From an uncultured Oscillospiraceae bacterium (GTDB lineage Bacteria > Bacillota > Clostridia > Oscillospirales > Oscillospiraceae), in the NCBI GenBank assembly GCA_934569045.1, contig CAKTJX010000017.1, positions 1 through 48,626 of the forward strand: a DNA stretch of 48,626 nucleotides. Direction: 5' to 3'. The stretch's first letter is position 1; each line of letters begins with the position of its first letter. The notes under the pieces are model-generated. The model was given only the letters and a program-made list of their open reading frames with translations, searched no databases and was not told the DNA's origin. Of this stretch, positions 1 through 6,750 are shown piece by piece. Both the position numbers and the translations under genes were made by a program.

Positions 1-717
1 GGTCAGCTTGTCCTTGAACTGCTTCATGCTCTGCTCGGTAAGTACCGTGGATTCAAACTCGCCCCGGGGATCGGCAATGTCATAAAGCTGCTCACCGTTG
101 ATGCTTGCGCCGTTTTCCAGCATATCCTCCAGAGAAATGTGCTCTGCGGTACGGCTGTGGTTCCATGACCGCAAGAAGTCCCGCTCGTTGATGTTCTTGC
201 CGGTGTAATCCGCTACCTGCCGGTTGTTCCAGATTTCGTCGATCATTGGCTGCCAGTTCTGTTCCTCCACGATCATATCGGTCAGATAGCCAACCAGATT
301 TCCGAAGTGCTGATAGCTGAGCCATGGCAGCTCCGAATCCTTGTCCATCAGGAACAGCCGCTGGAAGCTCCACTCCATCTCCGTTTCAAACTTCTGCCGG
401 AAATACTTGATGATTTCATAGGATAGCCGCCAGAGCGGAAAGTCACCGGAATAGTTTGACCAGTTGCCGGGGATGTCGTGTTTTACACCACCCTTGCCCG
501 GCACCTGAAAGAATTGCCATGCCGCCCACGCATAGCAGTCCCAGACCAGTTCCAGAAAGGCTTCCGACTCAATCAGCTTGCGATGTTCCTCGGAATGTAA
601 AAGTTGTTGAATGTTCCGTGGAAGCTCCAGATACGCCGGACGCTTCTCAACCAATTCCTTCGGCAGCGCATAAAACAGCGTTATCCATGACAGGTTGCTG
701 TCCTGCGGAATCTCCAT
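1..717 (-). CDS. Hypothetical protein, partial (runs off left edge)
   Basis: The reverse strand is open for 239 codons from ATG at 717 to the window edge; the frame is open back to a stop at 769-771. The N-terminal part is rich in Trp, Tyr and acidic residues (for example WDCYAWAAWQFF and NWSNYSGDFPLWRL) and no signal or membrane segment is visible. I do not recognise the family. The last visible stretch (ISLEDMLE...YDIADPRGEFES) recalls the linker before a helix-turn-helix in some mobile-element regulators, but that is weak inference because the C-terminus lies outside the window. The start is unsure: there is no clear ribosome binding site before 717, and GTG codons at 735 and 738 are alternatives. 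Bases 1-60 contain 30 G/C, lower than the neighbouring genes, which suggests accessory DNA. Confidence 0.6.
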   Translation of the reverse strand, partial: MEIPQDSNLSWITLFYALPKELVEKRPAYLELPRNIQQLLHSEEHRKLIESEAFLELVWDCYAWAAWQFFQVPGKGGVKHDIPGNWSNYSGDFPLWRLSYEIIKYFRQKFETEMEWSFQRLFLMDKDSELPWLSYQHFGNLVGYLTDMIVEEQNWQPMIDEIWNNRQVADYTGKNINERDFLRSWNHSRTAEHISLEDMLENGASINGEQLYDIADPRGEFESTVLTEQSMKQFKDKLT

Positions 718-780
718 GTTCCCATCTGCAAGCACCACATAAAAGCTATATACACTTCTACAAAAATCTCATAAAATAAG

Positions 781-816
781 AGAAGCATTCCGAAAAATAG
801 AATGCTTCTTTTTTTT
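781..816. terminator. Bidirectional hairpin terminator
   Basis: A perfect 10-bp stem (AGAAGCATTC / GAATGCTTCT) with a 9-nt loop is followed by T8 on the + strand. On the - strand it is preceded by A8 and followed by a T-rich stretch, so it most likely ends leftward transcription of the zinc-ribbon gene at 901-1314 and insulates the accessory gene to its left. Confidence 0.75.
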
Positions 817-900
817 CCAATCCTGCCTGACAGATGCCGTAATAAATAATTCATAGAATTACTGTGTTACGGACACCCGCCTTTGCGGCGTGCTCTTTTT

Positions 901-1314
901 TTACGTTTTGCGGATAAATTTCTCCTTGCACCTGGGGCAGGTGATGGAGATTTTGCCCTTGCCCCGGGGAACCCGGACGGTCTGGCGGCACTTGGGGCAG
1001 TCGAAATAGCGGTTGTTCCGGTCCTTGAGCCGGTCAAAGATCAGCAGGAATTTCCGGTTCTCCTGGTAGCGCTTGTAGGTATTCCGGGAGAGGGCCCGGA
1101 AGATGGCCCAGAACATCAGCCCGTAGCTGAGGGCCCAGAAAATGGTCCGCACCGTCAGATTGCGGAACAGGGAGGAGAGAATGCTGGCCACCAGGCCGGT
1201 GCACAAAATGACCATATTCAGCCGGTCAGAGCCGTACCGGCCAGACATAAAGCTGCACAGTCCGGCGGAGAACCGAGCACCGGCCTGGCGCAGCCACATA
1301 GACAGTTTATTCAT
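901..1314 (-). CDS. Small membrane protein with C-terminal zinc ribbon
   Basis: 137 residues. The ATG at 1314 was chosen because AAGGTG lies 6 nt upstream; the GTG three codons earlier overlaps that ribosome binding site. Two hydrophobic helices are visible at about residues 35-52 and 55-75, followed by a basic linker and a CPKC...CPRC pair near the C-terminus, a typical rubredoxin-knuckle zinc ribbon. The protein is therefore probably an inner-membrane protein with a cytoplasmic zinc-binding tail. Substrate or partner is unknown and I do not recognise a named family. It is a single-gene unit with its own promoter at 1357-1384, divergent from the muramidase gene. Confidence 0.8.
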   Translation of the reverse strand: MNKLSMWLRQAGARFSAGLCSFMSGRYGSDRLNMVILCTGLVASILSSLFRNLTVRTIFWALSYGLMFWAIFRALSRNTYKRYQENRKFLLIFDRLKDRNNRYFDCPKCRQTVRVPRGKGKISITCPRCKEKFIRKT

Positions 1315-1356
1315 CCATATCACCTTATTCGCGGGGGAAAAGAATTTGTTATCCCT

Positions 1357-1384
1357 ATTATATTGCGGAATTCAGGAATTTCAA
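1357..1384 (-). promoter_or_regulatory. Promoter of the zinc-ribbon gene
   Basis: On the - strand TTGAAA and TATAAT are separated by 16 nt, about 45 nt upstream of the start at 1314. Confidence 0.65.
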
Positions 1385-1460
1385 CTGCCCAACCCCAGAA
1401 TTTACGGATTGTTTAAGAATGCAGATTCTAATGTAGATTCTTAAGAAATGCAAAATGCTA

Positions 1461-1489
1461 TTGGCGAAAATGGGGAAATATGATACAAT
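1461..1489 (+). promoter_or_regulatory. Promoter of the GH25 gene
   Basis: TTGGCG-N17-TACAAT, 31 nt before the ATG at 1520. An 8-bp inverted repeat TTAAGAAT/ATTCTTAA (about 1411-1443) lies just upstream, between this promoter and the divergent one. Confidence 0.65.
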
Positions 1490-1519
1490 GAATCGAAACG
1501 CAGCAAAGGGGGAACGCCC

Positions 1520-2437
1520 ATGGAGCCGAAGGAAACAAAGAAAACCATGAAGCCGGAACTGGTGATTGTTCTGGTGGCCATTGCCAGCGCGCTGCTGCTG
1601 ATGGGGATGCTGATTGCCTGCATTCCCTATTACGATCAGACGGTGGACCCGGAGCCCATGCTGCAGCAGCAGCGGGAGCAGGAGCAGCTTCAGGAGAGCA
1701 TAGAGCCGGAGACGGAGCCGGAGGAGACTGTGGTGCCCACCATTCCGCCGGAGATCAATCCCTATTACAAGCGGGATTTTCAGTTTGACAGCAACAACTA
1801 TCTGATCTGCACCAAGCAGGACAGCTACCCCGGCGTGGACGTGTCCTCCTTCCAGGGGGAAATCGACTGGAAAAAGGTGAAGAATTCCGGCATCCGCTTT
1901 GCCATGGTGCGTCTGGGCTACCGGGGCTATGGGCAGGCCGGCAATATGGTTGTGGATGAATACGCCAGGAAGAACCTGGAGGGGGCCCAGAAGGCGGGGC
2001 TGGAGGTTGGCGCGTACTTCTTCTCCCAGGCCACGTCCATTGACGAGGTGGACGATGAAATCTTCTTTTTCATGCAGACCCTGGGGGATTTTGAACTGAC
2101 CATGCCCATTGTGCTGGACTGGGAATACATCAGCGACACCGCCCGCACCGCCCACGTGGATGCCCGGACTCTGACGGATATGCAGAAGCATTTCTGCGAG
2201 ACCATGGTGAATTTCGGCTACACGCCTATGGTATATTTCAACTGGCACCTGGCGGACAGCACCCTCTATTTAAGCGAACTGGAGGACTACCCCTTCTGGC
2301 TGGCCCTGTACCAGAACCGCATGACCTACCCCTTCCGGGTGGAGATGTGGCAGTACACCTGCACCGGCCGGGTCCCGGGCATCCAGGGGGACGTGGACAT
2401 CAACGTCTATATGCCGGACCCAACGAAGATGCAGTAG
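1520..2437 (+). CDS. GH25 family muramidase, membrane-anchored
   Basis: 305 residues. A short cytoplasmic tail and one transmembrane helix (about 13-34) are followed by a Glu/Gln-rich linker (45-75) and a glycoside hydrolase 25 domain from about residue 100 to the end. Family landmarks are GVDVSSFQG (105-113, catalytic-site Asp107) and LDWEY (199-203, with the Asp/Glu pair expected to be catalytic). GH25 enzymes cleave the beta-1,4 bond between N-acetylmuramic acid and N-acetylglucosamine, so this one probably remodels peptidoglycan at the outer membrane face. The ribosome binding site AAAGGGGG precedes the ATG. No cell-wall-binding repeats are seen; anchoring is by the N-terminal helix. Confidence 0.92.
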   Translation: MEPKETKKTMKPELVIVLVAIASALLLMGMLIACIPYYDQTVDPEPMLQQQREQEQLQESIEPETEPEETVVPTIPPEINPYYKRDFQFDSNNYLICTKQDSYPGVDVSSFQGEIDWKKVKNSGIRFAMVRLGYRGYGQAGNMVVDEYARKNLEGAQKAGLEVGAYFFSQATSIDEVDDEIFFFMQTLGDFELTMPIVLDWEYISDTARTAHVDARTLTDMQKHFCETMVNFGYTPMVYFNWHLADSTLYLSELEDYPFWLALYQNRMTYPFRVEMWQYTCTGRVPGIQGDVDINVYMPDPTKMQ

Positions 2438-2440
2438 GGG

Positions 2441-2517
2441 AAATTGGATTTTGGAAGCGCTCCGTTGAACGTATCCCCCTGGATGGGAGCTCTGTTGCTT
2501 CAACAACCAACCAATCT
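2441..2517. mobile_element. Degenerate, internally deleted MITE-like element
   Basis: About 77 bp with imperfect inverted ends (AAATTGG... / ...CCAATCT) and the internal phrase GTTGAACGTATCC. The same words occur in the 150-bp elements at 16083 and 33542, but the central hairpin is missing. It lies between the GH25 stop codon and its terminator. Confidence 0.55.
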
Positions 2518-2528
2518 GCAAACCAAAA

Positions 2529-2575
2529 CCACCGCGCACGGATCGTTTTCGACCCATGTGCGGTGGCTTTTCCTT
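2529..2575. terminator. Bidirectional terminator between convergent genes
   Basis: The stem CCACCGC-CAC / GTGCGGTGG (one bulged base) is followed by CTTTTCCTT on + and by TTTTGGTTT on -. It serves the GH25 gene and the convergent lipoprotein gene. Confidence 0.75.
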
Positions 2576-2580
2576 ATTTA

Positions 2581-3312
2581 TTAAGCGGTATACTGCGAGA
2601 ACGGAATAAAGCTGACGCTGACCACGCTGTCAATCAGGTCCTGCTCCATGGTTTCTGCGGCAGCGGTTTCCAGGGGTTCCAGTTTATCCTGGTCCCAGGC
2701 CTCACTCTTGGTGTAGAACCAGGGGTTCTGCTCATCCCTGCCGGCATCAAAAACAATTCCATCTTGGAAGGTGAGCTGGCCGTTGGCGAAGCTGTACAGG
2801 TTGTAGCCGTAGCTGGCCGCGCCGTTGCTGCCCCGGTTCAGGAACAGGCCATCGGAGGTCAGCTGGAAGGTGTTGCGCTCTCCGGCATCGATGATCTGGG
2901 TCTCTACACCGTCCTTTACGGTGTACATGGCGTAAATGAGACCGTCGCTGACGGAGCCGATCATCAGCTCGCTGGTGCCGTCGCCGTCCAGATCGTCCAT
3001 GACGTAGCCCACCTCGTTCAGATCCTTGACAAAGCCGGGCAGATAGTTGAGACCTCTGTCCATGTAGTCCGTGGGCTCCAGACCCTGGAGCAGCGCGTCA
3101 AAGTAGCTGTCCAGAATCTCACTGTAGAGGGGCCGGGCTGTGACCACCGGGGCCTCAGAGGGGGCTTCCACGCTGCCGGAGGCGGGGGCGGTGGTGTCCT
3201 GGGCCGCCGTGGTTTCGGGAACGGTGGTCTCCGGCACGGCGGAATTCCCACCGCAGGCAGCCAGACTTCCCAGCGTTATAATGGTTAAGAGCAATGCAAT
3301 GATTTTTTTCAT
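2581..3312 (-). CDS. Putative lipoprotein with Thr-rich linker
   Basis: 243 residues. Start at ATG 3312 (MKKIIALLL), with AAAGGA 8 nt upstream; the longer frame has no ribosome binding site. A lipobox LAAC gives a lipidated Cys20, followed by a Pro/Thr/Ser-rich linker (about 25-58) typical of surface lipoproteins. The globular part contains DLDGDGTSEL (about 107-116), a calcium-loop-like motif seen in EF-hand, dockerin and VCBS proteins, then beta-rich sequence. I know no precise family; a surface-exposed ligand-binding role is inference. It stands alone, with its own promoter and a shared terminator. Confidence 0.82.
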   Translation of the reverse strand: MKKIIALLLTIITLGSLAACGGNSAVPETTVPETTAAQDTTAPASGSVEAPSEAPVVTARPLYSEILDSYFDALLQGLEPTDYMDRGLNYLPGFVKDLNEVGYVMDDLDGDGTSELMIGSVSDGLIYAMYTVKDGVETQIIDAGERNTFQLTSDGLFLNRGSNGAASYGYNLYSFANGQLTFQDGIVFDAGRDEQNPWFYTKSEAWDQDKLEPLETAAAETMEQDLIDSVVSVSFIPFSQYTA

Positions 3313-3343
3313 AACCTGCATCCTTTCGTTTTTCGTTTCCTCA

Positions 3344-3372
3344 AACATACCATTGTTTCCACCCAAAGTCAA
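3344..3372 (-). promoter_or_regulatory. Promoter of the lipoprotein gene
   Basis: TTGACT-N17-TATGTT on the - strand, about 30 nt upstream of the start at 3312. Confidence 0.65.
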
Positions 3373-3411
3373 GGAACGGCACGGAAATTTAAAGAAAGCT
3401 TATTATTTACA

Positions 3412-3441
3412 GGAAAAGGGGCCGTGTTTCCACGACCCCTC
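3412..3441 (-). terminator. Terminator of the small RNA gene
   Basis: On the - strand GGGGTCGTG-gaaa-CACGGCCCC (one G-T pair) is followed by TTTTCC, immediately downstream of the 5S-like RNA body. Confidence 0.75.
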
Positions 3442-3560
3442 CGGGTAATCGGCATTTCGGCAGGCGTACCATGCTCCTGCATCTCTCAGGTTCCCCTTGT
3501 CAGTACCATCGGCGTGTGGTCGGTACGAAATCTACCACCTCGAAATGCCTCCCTATCCTA
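3442..3560 (-). ncRNA. Stand-alone small RNA resembling a truncated 5S rRNA
   Basis: On the - strand a 9-bp closing stem (GGCATTTCG at 3549-3541 with CGAAATGCC at 3459-3451) encloses about 80 nt. The enclosed sequence contains ACGCCGATGGTACT and, further on, CCTGAGAGATGCAGG. These match the order and much of the sequence of the loop-E/helix IV-V arm of bacterial 5S rRNA (GCGCCGAUGGUA... and ...GAGAGUAGG). The helix II-III arm is reduced to GTGGT...ACCAC and the usual CCCAU-CCGAAC loop is absent. A promoter lies upstream (3566-3594) and a terminator directly downstream, so it reads as an independent transcription unit. It could be a 5S-derived regulatory RNA, a decayed 5S copy, or an unrelated structured RNA. 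Confidence 0.5.
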
Positions 3561-3565
3561 TGTAT

Positions 3566-3594
3566 AGGATACCCCAATTATCCTTTTTTGTAAA
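3566..3594 (-). promoter_or_regulatory. Promoter of the 5S-like RNA
   Basis: TTTACA-N17-TATCCT on the - strand. The -10 region is embedded in the small palindrome ATCCTA/TAGGAT. The stretch between here and 3813 shows no gene. Confidence 0.5.
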
Positions 3595-3813
3595 GTATGT
3601 TTTTATTCCTAAGCAATCGGCCCCACTCTTTCTCTCGAACTCTTGTGAAGGTAATCACTGAATTTGAAAAATCCGTGGGATCGCCTGGAATGCACAGACG
3701 CAAAACGAGCTGGAACTTCTTAATACCAGCCGATCGGGCGGAGGTCAATTCGCTTTCTAAAGCTATTTCTTTTGTGCGGCAAAAAAAGGCAGGCTATTTT
3801 GCTGTGTTTCCGA

Positions 3814-3842
3814 TTGACGCGGGGGCCGGGAACTGATATGAT
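3814..3842 (+). promoter_or_regulatory. Promoter of the NfeD-SPFH operon
   Basis: TTGACG-N17-TATGAT, 55 nt upstream of the first start codon. Confidence 0.7.
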
Positions 3843-3896
3843 AGCCACGTAAGCAAGAGAGAGAAGCCGAGGCTTTTCGGAAGGGAGGTTCCGTTC

Positions 3897-4349
3897 GTGA
3901 ATATTTCTGCTTATGTCTGGGTGGCGCTTCTGATTCTTTTTCTGATGATGGAGGCGGCCAGTGTTACGCTGGTATCCGTTTGGTTCGCCGCGGGGGCGCT
4001 GGTGGCTGCCGTGGCCGCGCTGTTCGGCGCGGGATTCGCTTTGCAGACCGCACTGTTCGTGCTGACCAGCATCGTGCTGCTGGCCGCGCTGCGGCCCATC
4101 TTGAAAAAGTATGTAGACCCCAAAATCCAGAAAACAAATGTAGATGCCCTGGTAGGGCAGGAATGCACCGTTACCGAGCCCATTGACAATCTGGCCTCCA
4201 CCGGCCGGGTCAAGGTGGGCGGCATGTCCTGGAGCGCCAGAAGCGCCGGGGGCGCGGACATTCCCGCCGGGATCATCGTAAAAATCGAGGCGGTGCAGGG
4301 GGTCAAGCTCCTTGTCTCTCCTGTCGCTGCCCCGGAAGCCGTCAAATAA
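3897..4349 (+). CDS. NfeD-like membrane protein
   Basis: 150 residues, GTG start preceded by AAGGGAGG. The N-terminal half is three closely spaced hydrophobic helices (about 5-68). The C-terminal half (about 80-150) has the beta-rich pattern of the NfeD OB-fold: VDALVGQECTV, GRVKVGGMSWSA, IPAGIIVKIEAVQGVKLLV. NfeD proteins pair with SPFH/flotillin proteins in membrane microdomains, and an SPFH gene begins 16 nt downstream, which supports the call. The short form without a protease domain is the common partner type. Confidence 0.9.
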   Translation: MNISAYVWVALLILFLMMEAASVTLVSVWFAAGALVAAVAALFGAGFALQTALFVLTSIVLLAALRPILKKYVDPKIQKTNVDALVGQECTVTEPIDNLASTGRVKVGGMSWSARSAGGADIPAGIIVKIEAVQGVKLLVSPVAAPEAVK

Positions 4350-4364
4350 GAAGGAGGAAATCAT

Positions 4365-5282
4365 ATGCCCATCGTATTGCTTATCATCGTTGCGCTTGCC
4401 TTTGTCATCATCATCTCCAATATCTCTGTGGTCCAGCAGTCCCGGGCCTATGTGGTGGAGCGGCTGGGTGCCTTCCACAGCGTGTGGGGCGTGGGTATGC
4501 ACTTCAAGGTGCCCTTCATCGACCGGGTGGCCCGGAAGGTCAGCCTGAAAGAGCAGGTGCTGGACTATCCCCCGCAGCCCGTGATCACCAAGGATAACGT
4601 AACCATGCAGATCGACACCGTTGTGTACTTCCAGATTACGGACCCCAAGCTCTACTGCTACGGCGTGGAGCAGCCCATGATGGCTATGGAGACCCTGACG
4701 GCCACCACCCTGCGGAACATCATCGGCGACCTGGAGCTGGATCAGACCCTGACCAGCCGTGACGTGGTGAACACCAAGATGCGCTCCATTCTGGACGATG
4801 CCACGGACCCCTGGGGCATCAAGGTCAACCGGGTGGAGCTGAAGAATATCCTGCCCCCCGCCGACATCCAGAACTCCATGGAGAAGCAGATGAAGGCCGA
4901 GCGTGACCGCCGGCAGTCCATCCTGCAGGCCGAGGGCCAGAAGAAGTCCGCCATCCTGATCGCCGAAGGCGAGAAGGAATCCGCCATCCTGAAGGCCGAT
5001 GCCGAAAAGCAGGCGGCCATCCTGAAGGCTGAGGCCGAGAAGCAGGCCGCCATCCTGAAGGCCGACGGCGAGGCACAGGCCATCCGTGCCGTGCAGCAGG
5101 CCCTGGCCGACTCCCTGGAAATGCTGAATGAAAAGGCCCCCAACGAGAGTGTCTTGAAGCTGAAGGCCATTGAGGCCATGCAGAAGATCGCGGACGGGCA
5201 GGCCACCAAGATCATCATTCCCAGCGAAATGCAGGGGCTGGTAGGGCTGGCCAACGGCATTGTGGAAGGTACGAAGCAGTAA
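4365..5282 (+). CDS. SPFH/band 7 (stomatin-like) membrane protein
   Basis: 305 residues, AAGGAGG ribosome binding site. An N-terminal membrane helix (1-21) is followed by a band 7 domain (about 22-190; VVQQSRAYVVERLGAF, LDYPPQPVITKDNV, ATTLRNIIGDLELD). A charged coiled-coil follows, then a short C-terminal tail. The coiled-coil is built from five 11-residue units starting at residue 189 (AEGQKKSAILI, AEGEKESAILK and so on), visible in the DNA as a 33-bp tandem repeat at 4929-5093. Such proteins oligomerise in membrane microdomains and can control protease or transporter stability. It is translated with the upstream NfeD gene. A hairpin array starts 6 nt after the stop codon. Confidence 0.93.
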   Translation: MPIVLLIIVALAFVIIISNISVVQQSRAYVVERLGAFHSVWGVGMHFKVPFIDRVARKVSLKEQVLDYPPQPVITKDNVTMQIDTVVYFQITDPKLYCYGVEQPMMAMETLTATTLRNIIGDLELDQTLTSRDVVNTKMRSILDDATDPWGIKVNRVELKNILPPADIQNSMEKQMKAERDRRQSILQAEGQKKSAILIAEGEKESAILKADAEKQAAILKAEAEKQAAILKADGEAQAIRAVQQALADSLEMLNEKAPNESVLKLKAIEAMQKIADGQATKIIIPSEMQGLVGLANGIVEGTKQ

Positions 5283-5288
5283 AGGTTC

Positions 5289-5463
5289 GGGCCGCCTTGA
5301 CGGCGGCCCGGTGAAATCCGGCTTTTGGCCGGGTGAAATCTGTCATTCGACAGGCGAAATCCAATCTGCGATTGGGTGAAATCACCCGGTCCGGGTGGAA
5401 GTTGTGTCCCTTCGGGACGATTGAAATTTGGAAGGGGCGCGTTGCGGATGCAATGCGCCCCTT
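5289..5463 (+). repeat. Modular hairpin array A (seven hairpins)
   Basis: Seven short palindromes in a row: GGGCCGCC/GGCGGCCC, CCGGC/GCCGG, CTGTC/GACAG, CCAATC/GATTGG, CACCCG/CGGGTG, GTCCC/GGGAC and AAGGGGCGC/GCGCCCCTT. The first five joints are linkers of the type GTGAAATC or GCGAAATC, and the last joints are variants (GTGGAAGTT, GATTGAAAT). The array starts 6 nt after the SPFH stop codon, in its sense. Hairpins 1-6 recur in the same order in arrays B and C; the last hairpin differs between arrays and here resembles a terminator. Confidence 0.85.
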
Positions 5464-5482
5464 TTGAGGAAAGGAATTGAAT

Positions 5483-5674
5483 ATGAAAAAGCCCGCGCGT
5501 TTTGTGAAGATTCATGCGGAAGGCGGCCTGAACGGCAGCGAAATCTGGGTGGATACCCAGACAGGCGTCAACTATCTGTTCCACTACTCCGGCTACGCCG
5601 GAGGGCTGACCCCGCTGCTGGACCGGGACGGAAAGCCGTTGATCTCGGCGTTGCCGATTACAGAGGAGAAATAA
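5483..5674 (+). CDS. DUF6440 family small protein
   Basis: 63 residues. The ATG at 5483 is preceded by GAGGAAAGGA at 7 nt; a TTG two codons earlier is less likely. The core VDTQTGVNYLFHYSGYAGG followed by LTPLLDRDGKPL is the family signature as I know it. It has no membrane segment and no catalytic motif is apparent; the function of the family is not known to me. The gene lies between hairpin arrays A and D and is convergent with the esterase gene. Confidence 0.85.
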   Translation: MKKPARFVKIHAEGGLNGSEIWVDTQTGVNYLFHYSGYAGGLTPLLDRDGKPLISALPITEEK

Positions 5675-5675
5675 G

Positions 5676-5715
5676 GCGGCTGCGCCGCGGTGAAATCCGG
5701 CCTGTGGCTGGATTT
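5676..5715 (+). repeat. Truncated hairpin array D (two hairpins)
   Basis: GCGGC/GCCGC, a GGTGAAAT linker, then an imperfect CCGGCC...GGCTGG hairpin and the remnant ATTTCATGAA. It begins 1 nt after the DUF6440 stop codon and matches only the first two modules of arrays A-C. Confidence 0.7.
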
Positions 5716-5725
5716 CATGAACCCC

Positions 5726-6586
5726 CTAGAGCCGCCGCCTCATCTTCTCGACAATCCTGGGGGCGACAACCCTCTGATAGGCATCGTTGCCGAAATGCCG
5801 GGGGCGGATGGCGGTGGTCAGGCCGGTGCCGTTTACCTCGTTGGTGTCGGTGTCCCGGGGAATCTCTACATAGGTGCCGGGGTTCCAGGAACGGTAGTGA
5901 TCCCAGATCATGGGGCAGTCGCCCAGGCCGTACCAGTAGGCGGTGGTCTCAACGTTATACCAGATGTCCCGGTTCCAGTCTCCCCGGTACACCCGGCCGG
6001 GATAGGCTTTCCGGAAGAAGGAGAAGAAGTCCGCCGTCATCTCCGCAAAGCCCTGAATCTGCCCGGGGCCGTTTTCGTAGTCAAATTCGCCCTGGAGCCA
6101 CACAACCCCCAGGAATTGGTTCTCTGGGTTCTGATCCAACGCATAGCGGATGCGGTCCCGCATGGCAAGATAGAAGGGAGACCGGGCGCCCCACCGCAGC
6201 GCGCCCCCCGAGGGCCGCATGGTTTCCGCGTCATAGCTGCCCGGCTCGCCCACGGTAAAGCCAACGCCGCCATAGGCGCAGGGCAGCACCAGAACAGAGA
6301 AATCCGCGGGAATGAAATCCAGCAGCCGGTCCGCCAGAGGCAGATGCATGCCCTTGGTGCCCGGCTGCTTCGGGTCGCTCTTGGGGTTCCCGTAGGGCCG
6401 TAGATCCTGATAGTTCTGGGCGCAGGCCCCCAGGGGGATGGCCTTCAGATTGTCCTCGTCATACAGCCCCAGCTGGCGAATCCGCTCTGTGCGGAACTGC
6501 GCCAGATAATTTTTCGGCACCGGCGACTCATCAAACCCCACGGCGTTGGACTGCCCCGCCACGCAGAGAATCATGTATTTTTCCAT
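5726..6586 (-). CDS. SGNH/GDSL-type esterase, sialate O-acetylesterase-like
   Basis: 286 residues. ATG at 6586 has AAAGGGAG upstream; the longer open frame merely reads through hairpin array B. The N-terminus MILCVAGQSNAVGFDE carries the GQSN block with the nucleophilic Ser13. GVVWLQGEFDYENG matches the block III region of the family, and RPRHFGNDAY near the C-terminus supplies a candidate catalytic His264. There is no signal peptide, so the enzyme is probably cytoplasmic and may deacetylate imported acetylated sugars; the substrate is inference. With the DUF6440 gene it is bracketed by the oppositely oriented arrays A and B. Confidence 0.85.
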   Translation of the reverse strand: MEKYMILCVAGQSNAVGFDESPVPKNYLAQFRTERIRQLGLYDEDNLKAIPLGACAQNYQDLRPYGNPKSDPKQPGTKGMHLPLADRLLDFIPADFSVLVLPCAYGGVGFTVGEPGSYDAETMRPSGGALRWGARSPFYLAMRDRIRYALDQNPENQFLGVVWLQGEFDYENGPGQIQGFAEMTADFFSFFRKAYPGRVYRGDWNRDIWYNVETTAYWYGLGDCPMIWDHYRSWNPGTYVEIPRDTDTNEVNGTGLTTAIRPRHFGNDAYQRVVAPRIVEKMRRRL

Positions 6587-6599
6587 ATGAAAATTCTCC

Positions 6600-6745
6600 C
6601 TTTTTGAATCGTCCCAAAGGGACACATTATCCACCCGGAACGGGTGATTTCGCCCAATTACAGATTGGATTTTACCTGTCGGCAGACAGATTTCACCCGG
6701 CCAAAGGCCGGATTTCACCGGGGCCGCCGCACTGCGGCGGCCCCG
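6600..6745 (-). repeat. Modular hairpin array B (six hairpins)
   Basis: Read on the - strand: GGGGCCGCCGC/GCGGCGGCCCC (11 bp), CCGGCC/GGCCGG, CTGTC/GACAG, CCAAT/ATTGG, ACCCG/CGGGT and GTCCC/GGGAC. The linkers are GTGAAATC, GTAAAATC, GCGAAATC and then a variant. Module order is the same as array A. The array starts 5 nt after the M20 peptidase stop codon, in its sense, and ends just before the esterase ribosome binding site. Confidence 0.85.
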
Positions 6746-6750
6746 ATACT

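Noticed and set aside
3421..3550. Lysine, TPP or T-box leader
   Set aside because: None of the conserved cores of these families is present, and no gene follows on the - strand before the terminator.
5289..5463. CRISPR array as explanation of the hairpin arrays
   Set aside because: Units are 15-25 nt and each is a different palindrome; there are no repeat-spacer units of constant length and no cas genes.
6587..6718. 44-codon N-terminal extension of the esterase
   Set aside because: It is a read-through of hairpin array B, and the GQSN block belongs next to the start at 6586.
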